The notes beneath the pieces were generated by a model that was not told the origin of the DNA, did no database searches, and saw nothing but the letters and a program-made list of their open reading frames with translations. A DNA stretch of 64,000 bases from NCBI RefSeq assembly GCF_009708075.1, contig NZ_WMBT01000003.1, positions 1-64,000 on the forward strand, written 5' to 3'. Each line of letters opens with the position of its first letter. Position 1 is the first letter of the stretch. The DNA comes from Paracoccus lichenicola. GTDB lineage: Bacteria; Pseudomonadota; Alphaproteobacteria; Rhodobacterales; Rhodobacteraceae. The position numbers and the translations under genes were made by a program. Shown here one piece after another: positions 24,106-33,299 of this stretch.

Positions 24106-24845
24106 TGGCGGCCCCGCCTGCGCGGGCGTTCGTCCTTGTAGCCCAGCACGATCTTCAACGTGTTCCACATGATCCACAGATCCAGCCGAAAGTCGCGGTG
24201 GCGCTGATAGATCAGGTCGATCTTCAGCTTCGCGGGCAGGCAGCGGCGGTAATAGGCGCGTTCCGTCGCCTCGGCGCTCTTGCAGCGGGCAAGGATGCGG
24301 TCCTCGTGGCGGTGATAGATCAGGGTGGCAAGGCCGGTCACGCCGGGGCGGCTTTTCAGCACCTGCGAATAGACCGCCGGGAAGCGTTCGACGTATTCGC
24401 GCAAGGGCGGGCGCGGACCCACGAAGCTCATGTCGCCCTTGAGGATGTTGAACAGCTGCGGCAATTCGTCGATGCGCGTGCGGCGCAGGAAATGGCCCAG
24501 GGGCGTGATGCGCCAGTGCTTGTGGGCGCCGGTCGCGCCGAAATCCTCGTTCTCGGGGATCATGGTGCGGAACTTCAGCTGCCGGAAGGGCTGGCCCGGC
24601 GCCCGCATCCGCTCGGCCGAATAGAAGATGGGGCGGCCCTGCTGGACCAGCATCAAGGCCGCCACGACCGCCATCACGATCGACAAGGGCAGCAGCAGGA
24701 CCAGCGCAAGCGCCACGTCGAACAGCCGCTTGCGCCGGGGCGAGGGCTTGCTGATGGGGGCATGACCATCGACCACGAACCAAGCCATCTTCGGCGCGGC
24801 AAGGCGGGCCGAACCGGTCTTGTCCCAATCGTGGTGGATCGTCAC
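24102..24845 (-). CDS. Sugar transferase (WcaJ/undecaprenyl-phosphate sugar-1-phosphate transferase type)
   Basis: The open frame extends to 24962, but the GTG at 24845 (beginning VTIHHDWDK) gives a sensible 247-residue protein; an ATG at 24788 is another option. The C-terminal two thirds form a bacterial sugar transferase domain: [20 protein letters not shown] (membrane segment), [44 protein letters not shown], and [12 protein letters not shown]. These enzymes start exopolysaccharide repeat units by transferring a sugar phosphate to undecaprenyl phosphate. No other capsule gene lies nearby, so its pathway is elsewhere. It is convergent with truA. Confidence 0.85.
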   Translation of the reverse strand: MTIHHDWDKTGSARLAAPKMAWFVVDGHAPISKPSPRRKRLFDVALALVLLLPLSIVMAVVAALMLVQQGRPIFYSAERMRAPGQPFRQLKFRTMIPENEDFGATGAHKHWRITPLGHFLRRTRIDELPQLFNILKGDMSFVGPRPPLREYVERFPAVYSQVLKSRPGVTGLATLIYHRHEDRILARCKSAEATERAYYRRCLPAKLKIDLIYQRHRDFRLDLWIMWNTLKIVLGYKDERPRRRGRH

Positions 24846-24997
24846 AATGCCTGCCCTGCAACAACTCGTTCCTTGAAGCGCGGTAGCATATAGACCGAAG
24901 CATGGAAACCGGGCTTGCGGCAATCCGCCGAATGACTTGCGCGACCATGGCAAAGGGGCCACTGTCTGCCCCGGTCAAGGCAATGTGAAGGCGGGGG

Positions 24998-25453
24998 ATG
25001 CGGAAGTTTCTTGTGATGCTGGACGACAGCCGGGAATGCCTGAACGCGATGCGCTTTGCCGCCATGCGGGCATCGAATTCCGGCGGCGCGGTGACGGTGC
25101 TGGCGGTGATCCCGCCCAACGAGATCCAGCACGGCTTCGGCGTGGCCGAGGTCATGCGCGCCGAGGCCTATGAACGGATCGAGGCGCATTTCGAGGTCTT
25201 CGCCAAATGGATGCGGATGCGCCCGAAAGTCGAGCCGGAGCTGGTCATCCGCGAGGGCGACCCGGCCGAACAGCTGCTGGCCTATCTGGCCGAGGACCCC
25301 GGGGTCGGCATCGTCGCCATCGGCCTGAACCCCGACAAGGGCGCCCAGAACCCGCTGCTGTCGCGCCTGCTGCGAGAGGCCGCGACCCTGCCCTGCCCGA
25401 TCACCATCGTGCCCGCCGACATTTCCAAGGAACGGCTGGAAGCCATCACCTGA
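24998..25453 (+). CDS. Universal stress protein (UspA family)
   Basis: The 151-residue product starts MRKFLVMLDDSRECLNAMRFAAMRA, with VTVLAVIPPN, ELVIREGDPAEQLLAYLAED, and IVAIGLNPDKGAQNPLLSRLL (the latter standing where the nucleotide-binding G-2x-G-9x-G(S/T) region is found). It ends PCPITIVPAD, normal for the family. UspA-type proteins bind ATP or stay unliganded and help survival under stress. The glycine-rich ATP motif is not strict here, so nucleotide binding is uncertain. It stands alone upstream of the nfu gene. Confidence 0.85.
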   Translation: MRKFLVMLDDSRECLNAMRFAAMRASNSGGAVTVLAVIPPNEIQHGFGVAEVMRAEAYERIEAHFEVFAKWMRMRPKVEPELVIREGDPAEQLLAYLAEDPGVGIVAIGLNPDKGAQNPLLSRLLREAATLPCPITIVPADISKERLEAIT

Positions 25454-25519
25454 CTTGCCGGTCCCGCTTGACCCGAGGGCCTGCCGTCGCCATATCCCAT
25501 CCAAAGGAGCCTGGCCAAA

Positions 25520-26077
25520 ATGTTCATCCAGACCGAAACCACACCGAACCCCGCGACGTTGAAGTTCCTTCCCGGCGAAATCGTGCTGGACAACGGCACC
25601 GCCGACTTCCCCGCGACCGAGACCGCGGCCAAGTCGCCGCTTGCCCGCCGCATCTTCGCCGTGGGCGGCGTCACCGGCGTTTTCCTGGGACGCGACTTCG
25701 TGACCGTGACCAAGGCCGACGACCAGCCCTGGGACCATCTCAAGCCGTCGATCCTGGGCGCGATCATGGAGCATTTCCAGTCGGGCGCCCCCGCCATCGA
25801 AGGCGCGGCGGAACAGTCGGGCCATGCCAGCCATGACGGTCCCGATTCGGACATCGTCGTCCAGATCAAGGAACTGCTGGACACCCGCGTCCGCCCGGCG
25901 GTGGCCCAGGACGGCGGCGACATCACTTTCCACGGCTTCGACCGGGGCGTCGTCTATCTGCACATGCAGGGCGCCTGCGCGGGCTGCCCGTCCTCGACCC
26001 TGACGCTGAAGATGGGGATCGAGAACCTGCTGCGCCACTACATCCCCGAGGTGGTCGAGGTCCGGCCGGTTGCCTGA
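25520..26077 (+). CDS. NifU-family Fe-S cluster scaffold/carrier (Nfu)
   Basis: The 185-residue protein has the N-terminal Nfu_N domain (MFIQTETTPNPATLKFLPG, LARRIFAVGGVTGVFLGRDFVTVTK) and a C-terminal NifU domain with the cluster-binding CxxC at Cys153 and Cys156 (CAGCPSS). Nfu proteins carry Fe4S4 clusters to target apoproteins. ATG at 25520 follows AAAGGAG. Its end overlaps the TTG start of tsaB by eight bases. Confidence 0.95.
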   Translation: MFIQTETTPNPATLKFLPGEIVLDNGTADFPATETAAKSPLARRIFAVGGVTGVFLGRDFVTVTKADDQPWDHLKPSILGAIMEHFQSGAPAIEGAAEQSGHASHDGPDSDIVVQIKELLDTRVRPAVAQDGGDITFHGFDRGVVYLHMQGACAGCPSSTLTLKMGIENLLRHYIPEVVEVRPVA

Positions 26078-26660
26078 TCCCGTCGCCCTGGGCTTCGACA
26101 CGTCGGCCGCGCATTGCGCGGCCGCTTTGCTGCGTGGGGACACCGTTCTGGCGCAGGTCTCCGAGGAAATGACCAAGGGCCAGGCCGAACGGCTGTTTCC
26201 CTTGCTAGAGGAGATGTTGTCAGGCGCGGGCCTGGACTGGCGCGACCTTCATGTGATCGGCGTCGGCATCGGGCCGGGCAATTTCACCGGCATCCGCATC
26301 GCGGTGGCCGCGGCGCGCGGGCTGGCGCTGTCCCTTGGCATCCCCGCCGTGGGCGTCACCGCGACCGAGGCCGCGGCCCTCGACCTGCCCCGGCCCTGCC
26401 GCGTCGTGCTGCCCCTGCGGGCCGACCAGGTCGTGTGGCAGGACTTCGGCCCTGTCGCGGGGGACCGTCCGCAGCAGGCTGCGACCGGTTCGCTGCCGCC
26501 CGGCCCCGCGCCGGCTGCGCCGGTGGTCCCGACCGCCGTCGCCATCGCCCGCATCGCCCTGACCCGCCGGACCGCACCCGGACCGCGCCCCGCGCCGCTT
26601 TACCTGCGCCCCGCCGATGCGGCCCCGGCCCGCGACGCCGCCCCCCTGATCCTGCCGTGA
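26070..26660 (+). CDS. tsaB: tRNA threonylcarbamoyladenosine biosynthesis protein TsaB
   Basis: The start is TTG at 26070, overlapping the nfu end. The 196 residues begin with the ASKHA motif (ALGFDTSAAHCAAALL), followed by GQAERLFPLLEEML, VGIGPGNFTGIRIAVAAARGLAL and GVTATEAAA. This is the TsaB fold, which forms a complex with TsaD and TsaE to make t6A in tRNA. The C-terminal half is short and Pro/Ala-rich. It overlaps rimI (GTGA), as is usual for the tsaB-rimI pair. Confidence 0.9.
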   Translation: MPDPVALGFDTSAAHCAAALLRGDTVLAQVSEEMTKGQAERLFPLLEEMLSGAGLDWRDLHVIGVGIGPGNFTGIRIAVAAARGLALSLGIPAVGVTATEAAALDLPRPCRVVLPLRADQVVWQDFGPVAGDRPQQAATGSLPPGPAPAAPVVPTAVAIARIALTRRTAPGPRPAPLYLRPADAAPARDAAPLILP

Positions 26661-27076
26661 CGACCGAGGAACTGGCCGCGCTGCACGCGCGCTGCTTCAC
26701 CCTGCCCCGCCCCTGGAGCGCCCCCGCGTTCGCCGCCCTGCTGGACAGCCCGCATGTGTTCCTGCTGACCCGCCCCTCCGGCTTCCTGCTGGGCCGCGCC
26801 ATTGCGGACGAGGCCGAACTGCTGACCCTGGCCGTCGCCCCCGACGCCCGCCGCCAGGGCATTGCCCGCGATCTGGTCACGGAATTTGCCGCTACGTCAC
26901 GCGCCCGCGGCGCGACCCGCGCCTTTCTGGAGGTCGCCGCCGACAACGCCCCCGCGCAGGCCCTTTATGGCGCGACAGGCTGGCGGCAGGCGGGCCGCAG
27001 GCGGCGCTATTACGGGCCGGATCTGGACGCGATCGTCATGGAACTACCGCTGGATGGCGGCCAAGAAGGCGGTTGA
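26657..27076 (+). CDS. rimI: Ribosomal-protein alanine acetyltransferase (GNAT family)
   Basis: A GTG start at 26657 overlaps the tsaB stop. The 139-residue GNAT protein has LHARCFTLPRPWSAPAF at the N terminus, a beta strand VFLLTRPSGFLLGRAIADEAELLTLAV, and the acetyl-CoA loop RRQGIARDLVTEF (about 67-79). It ends with FLEVAADNAPAQALYGATGW. RimI acetylates the N-terminal Ala of S18. The context (tsaB before it) supports RimI over other GNAT proteins, but the substrate is inferred. Confidence 0.9.
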   Translation: MTTEELAALHARCFTLPRPWSAPAFAALLDSPHVFLLTRPSGFLLGRAIADEAELLTLAVAPDARRQGIARDLVTEFAATSRARGATRAFLEVAADNAPAQALYGATGWRQAGRRRRYYGPDLDAIVMELPLDGGQEGG

Positions 27077-27156
27077 CCGCCACCAGCCGATGCGCCCTAA
27101 TCGCCCCATCATGCGGGCGGCTTGAATCGCCCGGCACAACAGGATGAGGTTTCCTT

Positions 27157-28140
27157 ATGTCCCTGATGAAAACGCTTCTGGCGGGCGTGGCGCTGACGGC
27201 CCTGACGGGTGCCGCCGCCCTGGCGGAACCGGCGCTGATCTTCGATCTTGGCGGCAAGTTCGACAAGTCCTTCAACGAGGCCGCCTTCACCGGCGCGAAA
27301 CGCTGGGCCGAGGAAACCGGGGGCACCTACAAGGAACTGGAAATGCAGTCCGAGGCGCAGCGCGAACAGGCGCTCCGCCGCCTGGCCGAAACCGGCGCCA
27401 ATCCCATCGTCATGACCGGCTTTGCCTTCGGCGACGTGCTGAACCAAGTGGCCCCCGATTACCCCGATACGCAATTCGCCATCATCGACATGGTGGTGGA
27501 ACAGCCCAACGTCCAGTCGATCGTCTTCACCGAGGAACAGGGCAGCTATCTGGCCGGGATCATGGCCGCGCAGGCGTCGAAATCCGGCACCGTGGGCTTC
27601 ATCGGCGGCATGGACATTCCGCTGATCCACAAGTTCGAATGCGGCTTTGCCCAGGGCTTCAAGGCCGCCAAGGCTGATGGAAAGGTGCTGATCAACTATA
27701 CCGGCACCACGCCTGCCGCCTGGAACGACCCCGTGAAGGGGGGCGAGCTTGCCAAGGCCCAGATCAGCCAGGGCGCCGACGTGATCTATGCCGCCGCCGG
27801 CGGCACCGGCATCGGCATCCTGCAAGCGGCCGCCGACGGGGGCATCCTGTCGATCGGCGTGGACAGCAACCAGAACCACCTGCATCCGGGCAAGGTCCTG
27901 ACCTCGATGGTGAAACGCGTGGACAACGCCGTTTACGACGCCTTCAAGAACGGCGTGCAGCCCGGCGTCAAGGTCATGGACCTCAAGGCCGAGGGCGTGG
28001 ACGTGGCCATCGACGACAACAACAAGCCGCTGATCACGCCCGAGATGCAGGCCGCCGTGGACGACGCGCGGGCCAAGATCGCCAGCGGGGAAATCGCGGT
28101 CCACGACTACATGACCGACAACGCCTGCCCGGTCCAGTAA
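27157..28140 (+). CDS. BMP-family substrate-binding protein of a nucleoside ABC transporter
   Basis: The 327-residue protein has a signal peptide (MSLMKTLLAGVALTALTG, cleavage after ALA near 23; no lipobox Cys) and the Bmp fold: LIFDLGGKFDKSFNEAAFTGAKRWAEE, TGFAFGD, DTQFAIIDMV, EEQGSYLAGIMAAQASKSG, and VGFIGGMDIPLIHKFECGF. It ends DACPVQ-like with a lone Cys. BMP-type proteins bind purine nucleosides. It is the first gene of an operon with an ATPase, two permeases and a purine nucleoside phosphorylase, which fits a nucleoside substrate. The ABC ATPase start overlaps its TAA. Confidence 0.9.
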   Translation: MSLMKTLLAGVALTALTGAAALAEPALIFDLGGKFDKSFNEAAFTGAKRWAEETGGTYKELEMQSEAQREQALRRLAETGANPIVMTGFAFGDVLNQVAPDYPDTQFAIIDMVVEQPNVQSIVFTEEQGSYLAGIMAAQASKSGTVGFIGGMDIPLIHKFECGFAQGFKAAKADGKVLINYTGTTPAAWNDPVKGGELAKAQISQGADVIYAAAGGTGIGILQAAADGGILSIGVDSNQNHLHPGKVLTSMVKRVDNAVYDAFKNGVQPGVKVMDLKAEGVDVAIDDNNKPLITPEMQAAVDDARAKIASGEIAVHDYMTDNACPVQ

Positions 28141-29753
28141 TGGCCGCGGAAACGCAGACACGGGGGCGGCCGGAAACGGCCGCCCCTGCGGCCATCGAAC
28201 TGCGCGGCATTTCCAAGGCCTTCGGTCCCGTGCAGGCCAACCGCGACATCCACCTGCGCGTGGAACGCGGCACCATTCACGGCATCATCGGCGAAAACGG
28301 CGCGGGCAAGTCCACGCTGATGTCGATCCTCTATGGCTTCTACAAGCCCGACGCGGGCGAGATCCTGGTGGGCGGGCGTCCCCTGACCATCACCGACAGC
28401 CAGACCGCGATCCGCGCCGGCATCGGCATGGTCTTCCAGCATTTCAAGCTGGTCCCGAACTTCACCGTTCTGGAAAACGTCATCCTGGGGGTCGAGGAGG
28501 GGCGGCTGCTGCGCCCGTCGTTGTCCAAGGCGCGCGGCGTCTTGAAGCGGCTCGCCCAGGATTACGAGTTGCATGTCGATCCCGACGCGGTGGTGGAAAA
28601 CCTGTCCGTCGGCCACCAGCAGCGGGTCGAGATCCTCAAGGCGCTGTATCGCCGGGCCGACATCCTGATCTTGGACGAACCGACCGGCGTGCTGACCCCG
28701 GCCGAGGCCGACCACCTGTTCCGCATCCTGGAAGGCCTGCGGGCCGAGGGCAAGACGATCATCCTGATCACCCACAAGCTGCGCGAGATCATGGAGATCA
28801 CCGACACCGTGTCGGTCATGCGGCGGGGCGAGATGGTGGCATCCGTCAGGACCGCCGACACGTCGCCCGAACAGCTTGCCGAGTTGATGGTGGGCCGCAA
28901 GGTGCTGCTGAACGTGCAAAAGGCGCCCGCCCGGCCCGGCAAGCCGGTCTTGGAAATCCGCGACCTGCGCATGGTCGATGCCTCGGGCGTCGAACGGCTG
29001 CGCGGCATCGGCCTGGACATCCGCGCGGGCGAGATCCTGGGGATCGCGGGCGTCAGCGGCAACGGCCAGACGCAACTGCTGGAAATTCTGGGCGGATACC
29101 CCGAGAAGGGCAGCACCGTTTCGGGCGAGGTCCGCGTGAACGGCGCGCCCCTGCCGCTGACGGGCGCGGGCTGCAACGCCGCCGAACGCCGCCGCAAAGG
29201 CGTCGGCCACATCCCCGAGGACCGGCAGGCCGAGGGCCTGATCATGGATTTTTCCGCCTGGGAAAACGTCGCCTTCGGTTATCACGACGCGCCGGAATAC
29301 GGCCGCGGCCCGCTGATGGACCGCGATGCGATCCGCCGGGACGCCGAGGGCAAGATCCGGCGTTTCGACGTGCGCCCGCCCGACTGCGACCTGGCCGCGC
29401 GCAACTTTTCCGGCGGCAACCAGCAGAAGATCGTCGTCGCCCGCGAGATCGAGCGCAATCCCGACCTGCTGCTGATCGGCCAGCCCACGCGCGGCGTGGA
29501 CATCGGCGCCATCGAGTTCATCCACAAGCGCATCGTCGAATTGCGCGACGCGGGCAAGGCGATCCTGCTGGTGTCCGTGGAACTGGACGAGATCATGTCG
29601 CTGTCCGACCGCATCGCCGTGATGTTCGACGGCCGCATCATGGGCGAACGCCTGCCCGGCCAGACCACGACCGGCGAACTGGGCCTGCTGATGGCGGGCG
29701 TGGACGCCGATGCTACCCCCCCACCCAAGATCTTTCCCGAGAAGTGTGAATGA
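28140..29753 (+). CDS. Nucleoside ABC transporter ATPase, two fused ATP-binding domains
   Basis: The 537-residue protein has two ABC domains, as in sugar and nucleoside importers of the RbsA/BmpC type. The first has Walker A at 51-59 (GENGAGKST), signature LSVGHQQRVEI and Walker B ILILDEPTGVL. The second has the degenerate Walker A GVSGNGQTQLLE typical of this class, signature FSGGNQQKIVVA and LLIGQPTRGVD. It energises import through the two permeases encoded at 30317 and 31411. Its stop overlaps the start of a lipoprotein gene (ATGA). The last 15 residues are a Pro-rich tail. Confidence 0.95.
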   Translation: MAAETQTRGRPETAAPAAIELRGISKAFGPVQANRDIHLRVERGTIHGIIGENGAGKSTLMSILYGFYKPDAGEILVGGRPLTITDSQTAIRAGIGMVFQHFKLVPNFTVLENVILGVEEGRLLRPSLSKARGVLKRLAQDYELHVDPDAVVENLSVGHQQRVEILKALYRRADILILDEPTGVLTPAEADHLFRILEGLRAEGKTIILITHKLREIMEITDTVSVMRRGEMVASVRTADTSPEQLAELMVGRKVLLNVQKAPARPGKPVLEIRDLRMVDASGVERLRGIGLDIRAGEILGIAGVSGNGQTQLLEILGGYPEKGSTVSGEVRVNGAPLPLTGAGCNAAERRRKGVGHIPEDRQAEGLIMDFSAWENVAFGYHDAPEYGRGPLMDRDAIRRDAEGKIRRFDVRPPDCDLAARNFSGGNQQKIVVAREIERNPDLLLIGQPTRGVDIGAIEFIHKRIVELRDAGKAILLVSVELDEIMSLSDRIAVMFDGRIMGERLPGQTTTGELGLLMAGVDADATPPPKIFPEKCE

Positions 29754-30313
29754 CGACTGCCCGCATAGCCTGCCTTCTTTCCCTTGTCCTTGCTGCAAGC
29801 TGCAGCACAGGCGCCATGCCGCGGATGCCCAAGATGGACATCTGGCCCGACGGCGAGGCGCCCGACCGCCTGGTCATGGCCGCCGAGGCCCGCGCCCAGA
29901 CCCGCGCCCGCAACCCCGACGGCAGCTGGGCCGTGGCCGATCCGGTCCGGGCATCCGACTACGAGGACGATTTTCCCGGCAGCTGCGTCAGTGACGCGCG
30001 CGGCACCGCCTGCGCCGACCATGCTCCTGTCGAGATGCCCGCCGAGGCCGCGACCGCCCCCCAGGTCACGGGCCGCGTCGCCATCGCCTTCGCGACCCTG
30101 GCCGACGGCAGCCGCTGCACCGGAGAGGCGCGCCAAGGCGCCACCCGGGCCGAGGAGAACCTGCTGGCCGTGCGCGGCTTTCCCGGCCAGGGCGGCGCCG
30201 TCCCCCGCGCCCGCAGCCTGGCGCGCATGGCCGGGAACGGCGACGCGATCACCTGGGACGAAATCGCCGATCCCCGCGCCTTCCTGGCGCTGTGCCACGG
30301 CATGAAAGGCTGA
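29750..30313 (+). CDS. Small predicted lipoprotein within the nucleoside transporter operon
   Basis: The gene overlaps the ATPase gene by four bases and the first permease follows three bases later, so it is certainly in the operon. The 187 residues start with a lipoprotein signal peptide (IACLLSLVLAASCSTG, lipobox Cys18). The mature part is Ala/Arg/Asp-rich with four further Cys residues, and includes PQVTGRVAIAFATLADGSRC and EIADPRAFLALCHG. No known family was recognised. Its place in the middle of the transporter operon is unusual; an accessory role at the membrane is only a guess. Confidence 0.75.
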   Translation: MTTARIACLLSLVLAASCSTGAMPRMPKMDIWPDGEAPDRLVMAAEARAQTRARNPDGSWAVADPVRASDYEDDFPGSCVSDARGTACADHAPVEMPAEAATAPQVTGRVAIAFATLADGSRCTGEARQGATRAEENLLAVRGFPGQGGAVPRARSLARMAGNGDAITWDEIADPRAFLALCHGMKG

Positions 30314-30316
30314 CGC

Positions 30317-31411
30317 ATGACCAAGATGCCGAAATGGGCCGACGTGATCCTGACACCGCTGATCTCGCTGGTGCTGGCAATGGCGATTTCGGCGCTCGTG
30401 ATCCTGGCCATCGGCGAAAGCCCGATGGTCGCACTGACCACCATGATCGACGGCGCGCTTGGCTCGAGCTATGGCTGGGGCTTCACGCTGTATTACGCGA
30501 CGAACTTCATCTTCACCGGGCTTGCGGTGATGGTCGCCTATCACGCCAGCCTGTTCAACATCGGCGGTGAAGGGCAGGCGGCCATGGGCGGGTTGGGCGT
30601 GGCCCTGGTGCTGCTGTCCCTGCCCCTGCCGCATTGGGCGCTGGCCCTGCCCGCCGCGATGATCGGCGCGGCCCTGTTCGGCGCGGCCTGGGCGCTGATC
30701 CCCGCCTGGCTCCAGGCGAAACGCGGCAGCCATATCGTGATCACCACGATCATGTTCAACTTCATCGCCGCCGCGCTGCTGAACTATGTGCTGGTGAACC
30801 TGCTGCGCCCGGTGGGCAGCATGGACCCGGCCTCGGCCCGTTTCCCGGACGCCACCCACCTGCCCAAGCTGTCCGACATGGCGCTGGCCCTGGGGTTCGA
30901 GTGGGGCAAGAACACGCCCGTCAACATCAGCTTCTTCGTGGCCGTGATCGCCTGCGTTCTGGTCTGGCTGCTGATCTGGCGGTCCCGCCTGGGGTTCGAG
31001 ATCCGCGCCTTCGGCAAGTCCGAACCCGCCGCGCTTTACGCAGGGATAAACCCCGTCCGCATCACCGTGATCGCCATGCTGATTTCCGGGGGTCTTGCCG
31101 GGCTGATGGCCATCAACAACGTGATGGGAGAGGCCGAGCGTCTGGTCCTGAACGCGGTCGAGGGCGCGGGCTTCATCGGCATCGCCGTGGCGCTGATGGG
31201 CCGCAACCATCCGCTGGGCGTGTTCCTGGCCGCGCTGCTGTTCGGCTTCCTGTATCAGGGGGGCGGCGAACTGGCGCTGTGGACCAGCATTCCGCGCGAA
31301 CTGATCATCGTGATCCAGGCGCTCGTGATCCTGTTCACCGGCGCGCTGGACAACATGGTGCGGATGCCGCTGGAGCGGATGTTCATGGCCTTGCGGAAAA
31401 GGGGCGCGTGA
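30317..31411 (+). CDS. Nucleoside ABC transporter permease 1
   Basis: The 364-residue membrane protein has about nine to ten hydrophobic segments, beginning with WADVILTPLISLVLAMAISALVILAI and including NFIFTGLAVMVAYHASLFNIGGEGQ. The EGQAAMGG loop and LISGGLAGLMAINNVMGE with GFIGIAVALMGRNHPLG identify the BPD_transp_2 family (BmpB/NupB-like). It overlaps the second permease by one base. It forms a heterodimeric channel with the protein encoded at 31411. Confidence 0.9.
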   Translation: MTKMPKWADVILTPLISLVLAMAISALVILAIGESPMVALTTMIDGALGSSYGWGFTLYYATNFIFTGLAVMVAYHASLFNIGGEGQAAMGGLGVALVLLSLPLPHWALALPAAMIGAALFGAAWALIPAWLQAKRGSHIVITTIMFNFIAAALLNYVLVNLLRPVGSMDPASARFPDATHLPKLSDMALALGFEWGKNTPVNISFFVAVIACVLVWLLIWRSRLGFEIRAFGKSEPAALYAGINPVRITVIAMLISGGLAGLMAINNVMGEAERLVLNAVEGAGFIGIAVALMGRNHPLGVFLAALLFGFLYQGGGELALWTSIPRELIIVIQALVILFTGALDNMVRMPLERMFMALRKRGA

Positions 31412-32463
31412 TGGATCTGAACACCGTCCTGCAAATCCTCGACAGCGCGGTGCGACTGATGACGCCCCTGCTGCTGGCGTGCCTCGCCGGGCTTTATTCG
31501 GAACGCGCGGGCGTCTTCGACATCGGGCTTGAGGGCAAGATGCTGATGGCTGCGTTTTCAGCCGCCACCGTGGCCGCGCTGACCGGCAATGTCTGGCTGG
31601 GCGCTGTGGCGGGCCTCTTGGGGGCGCTGATGCTGTCGGCGGTCCATGGCGTGGCCTCGATCACCTTCCGGGGCAACCAGCTGATCTCGGGCGTGTCGAT
31701 CAACTTCCTGGCCTCGGGGCTGACGGTGCTGCTGGGGCAGAAGATCTTCGGCCTGGGCGGGCGCACCCCCAGCCTGACGCCTGGGGCCGAGCTTGAGGCC
31801 CAGGTCACGCCCTTCCGCGCCTGGCTGTCGGGCATCACCGGCCCGGACGGCGCGGCGGCCCTGACCGCCACCCCGCGCTTCGGCGAGATCACCCTGCCCT
31901 TCGCGGATGCCCTGCGCGGCGTGCCGGTGATCGGTCCCCTTTATGCCGAGGTGATCTCGGGCCATTCCATCCTGGTCTATGTGGCTTTCCTGATGGTGCC
32001 GCTGACCTGGTGGGTGCTGTATCGCACGCGCTTCGGGCTGCGGCTGCGGGCGGTAGGGGAAAACCCGGCCTCGGTCGATACGGCGGGCGTGTCGGTGACG
32101 CGGCTGCGTTTCGCCGCCGTGGCGATCGCCGGGCTGCTTTGCGGTCTGGCGGGGGCCTATTTGGCAACCGGGCTGTCGGCGGGTTTCGTCAAGGAAATGA
32201 CCGCCGGGCGCGGCTTCATTGCCCTGGCCGCACTGATCTTCGCCAAGTGGCGGCCCTGGGGGGCGCTTGGCGCGACCTTCCTGTTCGGCCTGCTGGAGGC
32301 CGTCGCCAACCGCTATCCGAACCTGGATCTGGGGGTGATCACCGTGCCGTCGATGTTCATGAACGCCCTGCCCTATATCCTGACGGTGATCATCCTGGCA
32401 GGCTTCGTGGGCCGCGCCATCCCCCCCCGCGCCGGAGGAGAACCCTATGTCAAGGAACGCTGA
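31411..32463 (+). CDS. Nucleoside ABC transporter permease 2
   Basis: The ATG at 31411 shares its A with the TGA of the first permease. The 350-residue product has eight or more transmembrane segments and the family loop FDIGLEGKMLMAAFSA near 35-50. NQLISGVSINFLASGL, ENPASVDTAGVSVTRLRF and a GRGFIALAALIFAKW segment follow. It is the BPD_transp_2 partner subunit. The following purine nucleoside phosphorylase gene starts 17 bases before its stop. Confidence 0.9.
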   Translation: MDLNTVLQILDSAVRLMTPLLLACLAGLYSERAGVFDIGLEGKMLMAAFSAATVAALTGNVWLGAVAGLLGALMLSAVHGVASITFRGNQLISGVSINFLASGLTVLLGQKIFGLGGRTPSLTPGAELEAQVTPFRAWLSGITGPDGAAALTATPRFGEITLPFADALRGVPVIGPLYAEVISGHSILVYVAFLMVPLTWWVLYRTRFGLRLRAVGENPASVDTAGVSVTRLRFAAVAIAGLLCGLAGAYLATGLSAGFVKEMTAGRGFIALAALIFAKWRPWGALGATFLFGLLEAVANRYPNLDLGVITVPSMFMNALPYILTVIILAGFVGRAIPPRAGGEPYVKER

Positions 32464-33247
32464 TCTCGCCAGCCTGATCCGCGACCGCGCGGGCGAGGCC
32501 GCGCCGGAATACGGCCTGATCCTCGGGTCCGGCCTCGGGCACCTGTCGGGGACCGTGGACGGCGTGGCGATCCCCTATGACGAGCTGCCGGGCTTTCCCC
32601 ATGCGGGCGTCTCGGGCCATGTGCCGCAACTGGTGATCGGGCAGTTGGAGGGCCGCCGGGTCGCGGTCTTCGGGGGCCGGTCGCATTACTACGAATCGGG
32701 CCGCGCCGATGCCATGCGCCTGCCTCTGGAAACGCTGGCTGCGCTTGGCTGCGAACGGCTGATCCTGACCAATGCCGCCGGATCGCTGCGTTCCGACATC
32801 CCGCCGGGCGACCTGATGATGCTCAGCGACCACATCGCCTTCGCCGGCACCAACCCCCTGATCGGAGAGAAAACCGACGCCCGCTTCGTCCCCATGACCG
32901 ACGCCCACGATGCTGAACTGCGCGCAGCCCTCGCCGCTGCCGCACGGTCCGAAGGCATTGCCCTGCCCCAGGGTGTCTATTGCTGGTTCTCCGGTCCCAG
33001 CTTCGAGACCCCTGCCGAGATCCGCGCCGCCAAAATTCTCGGCGCCGATGCCGTGGGCATGTCCACGGTGCCGGAAATCATCCTGGCCCGCTTCCTGGGC
33101 CTGCGCTGCGCCGCCATATCCGTGATCACCAACATGGGCGCGGGTCTGTCGGACGAATCCATCAGCCACGACCACACCAAGGCCATGGCCCCCCTGGGCG
33201 CGGCGAAACTGGAACGCATCCTGCGCCGCTTCCTGCGCGAGGCCTAG
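32447..33247 (+). CDS. Purine nucleoside phosphorylase, trimeric type
   Basis: The 266-residue protein has LILGSGLGHLSG (23-34), FGGRSHYYESG, LTNAAGSLRSDIPPGDLMML and DHIAFAGTNPL, then YCWFSGPSFETPAEIRAAKILGADAVGMSTVPE and ITNMGAGL. These are the phosphate- and purine-binding residues of class II (PNP/MTAP family) phosphorylases, including the Glu in FSGPSFETPAEI. It splits purine nucleosides into base and ribose 1-phosphate. Overlap with the permease gene ties it to uptake of nucleosides by the preceding ABC transporter. The gene is last in the operon. Confidence 0.9.
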   Translation: MSRNADLASLIRDRAGEAAPEYGLILGSGLGHLSGTVDGVAIPYDELPGFPHAGVSGHVPQLVIGQLEGRRVAVFGGRSHYYESGRADAMRLPLETLAALGCERLILTNAAGSLRSDIPPGDLMMLSDHIAFAGTNPLIGEKTDARFVPMTDAHDAELRAALAAAARSEGIALPQGVYCWFSGPSFETPAEIRAAKILGADAVGMSTVPEIILARFLGLRCAAISVITNMGAGLSDESISHDHTKAMAPLGAAKLERILRRFLREA

Positions 33248-33282
33248 AGCTTCTTCTTCACGAAAATATCCCCGCCGGAGGC

Positions 33283-33299
33283 AACCCCCGCAGGGGGTT
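33283..33299. terminator. Bidirectional hairpin between PNP and mnmH genes
   Basis: AACCCCC (33283-33289) and GGGGGTT (33293-33299) form a seven-bp stem with a GCA loop. The hairpin lies between two convergent genes and touches the mnmH stop codon. The upstream TTCTTCACGAAAATATCC resembles the leader of the dispersed repeats at 19681 and 48014. Confidence 0.5.
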
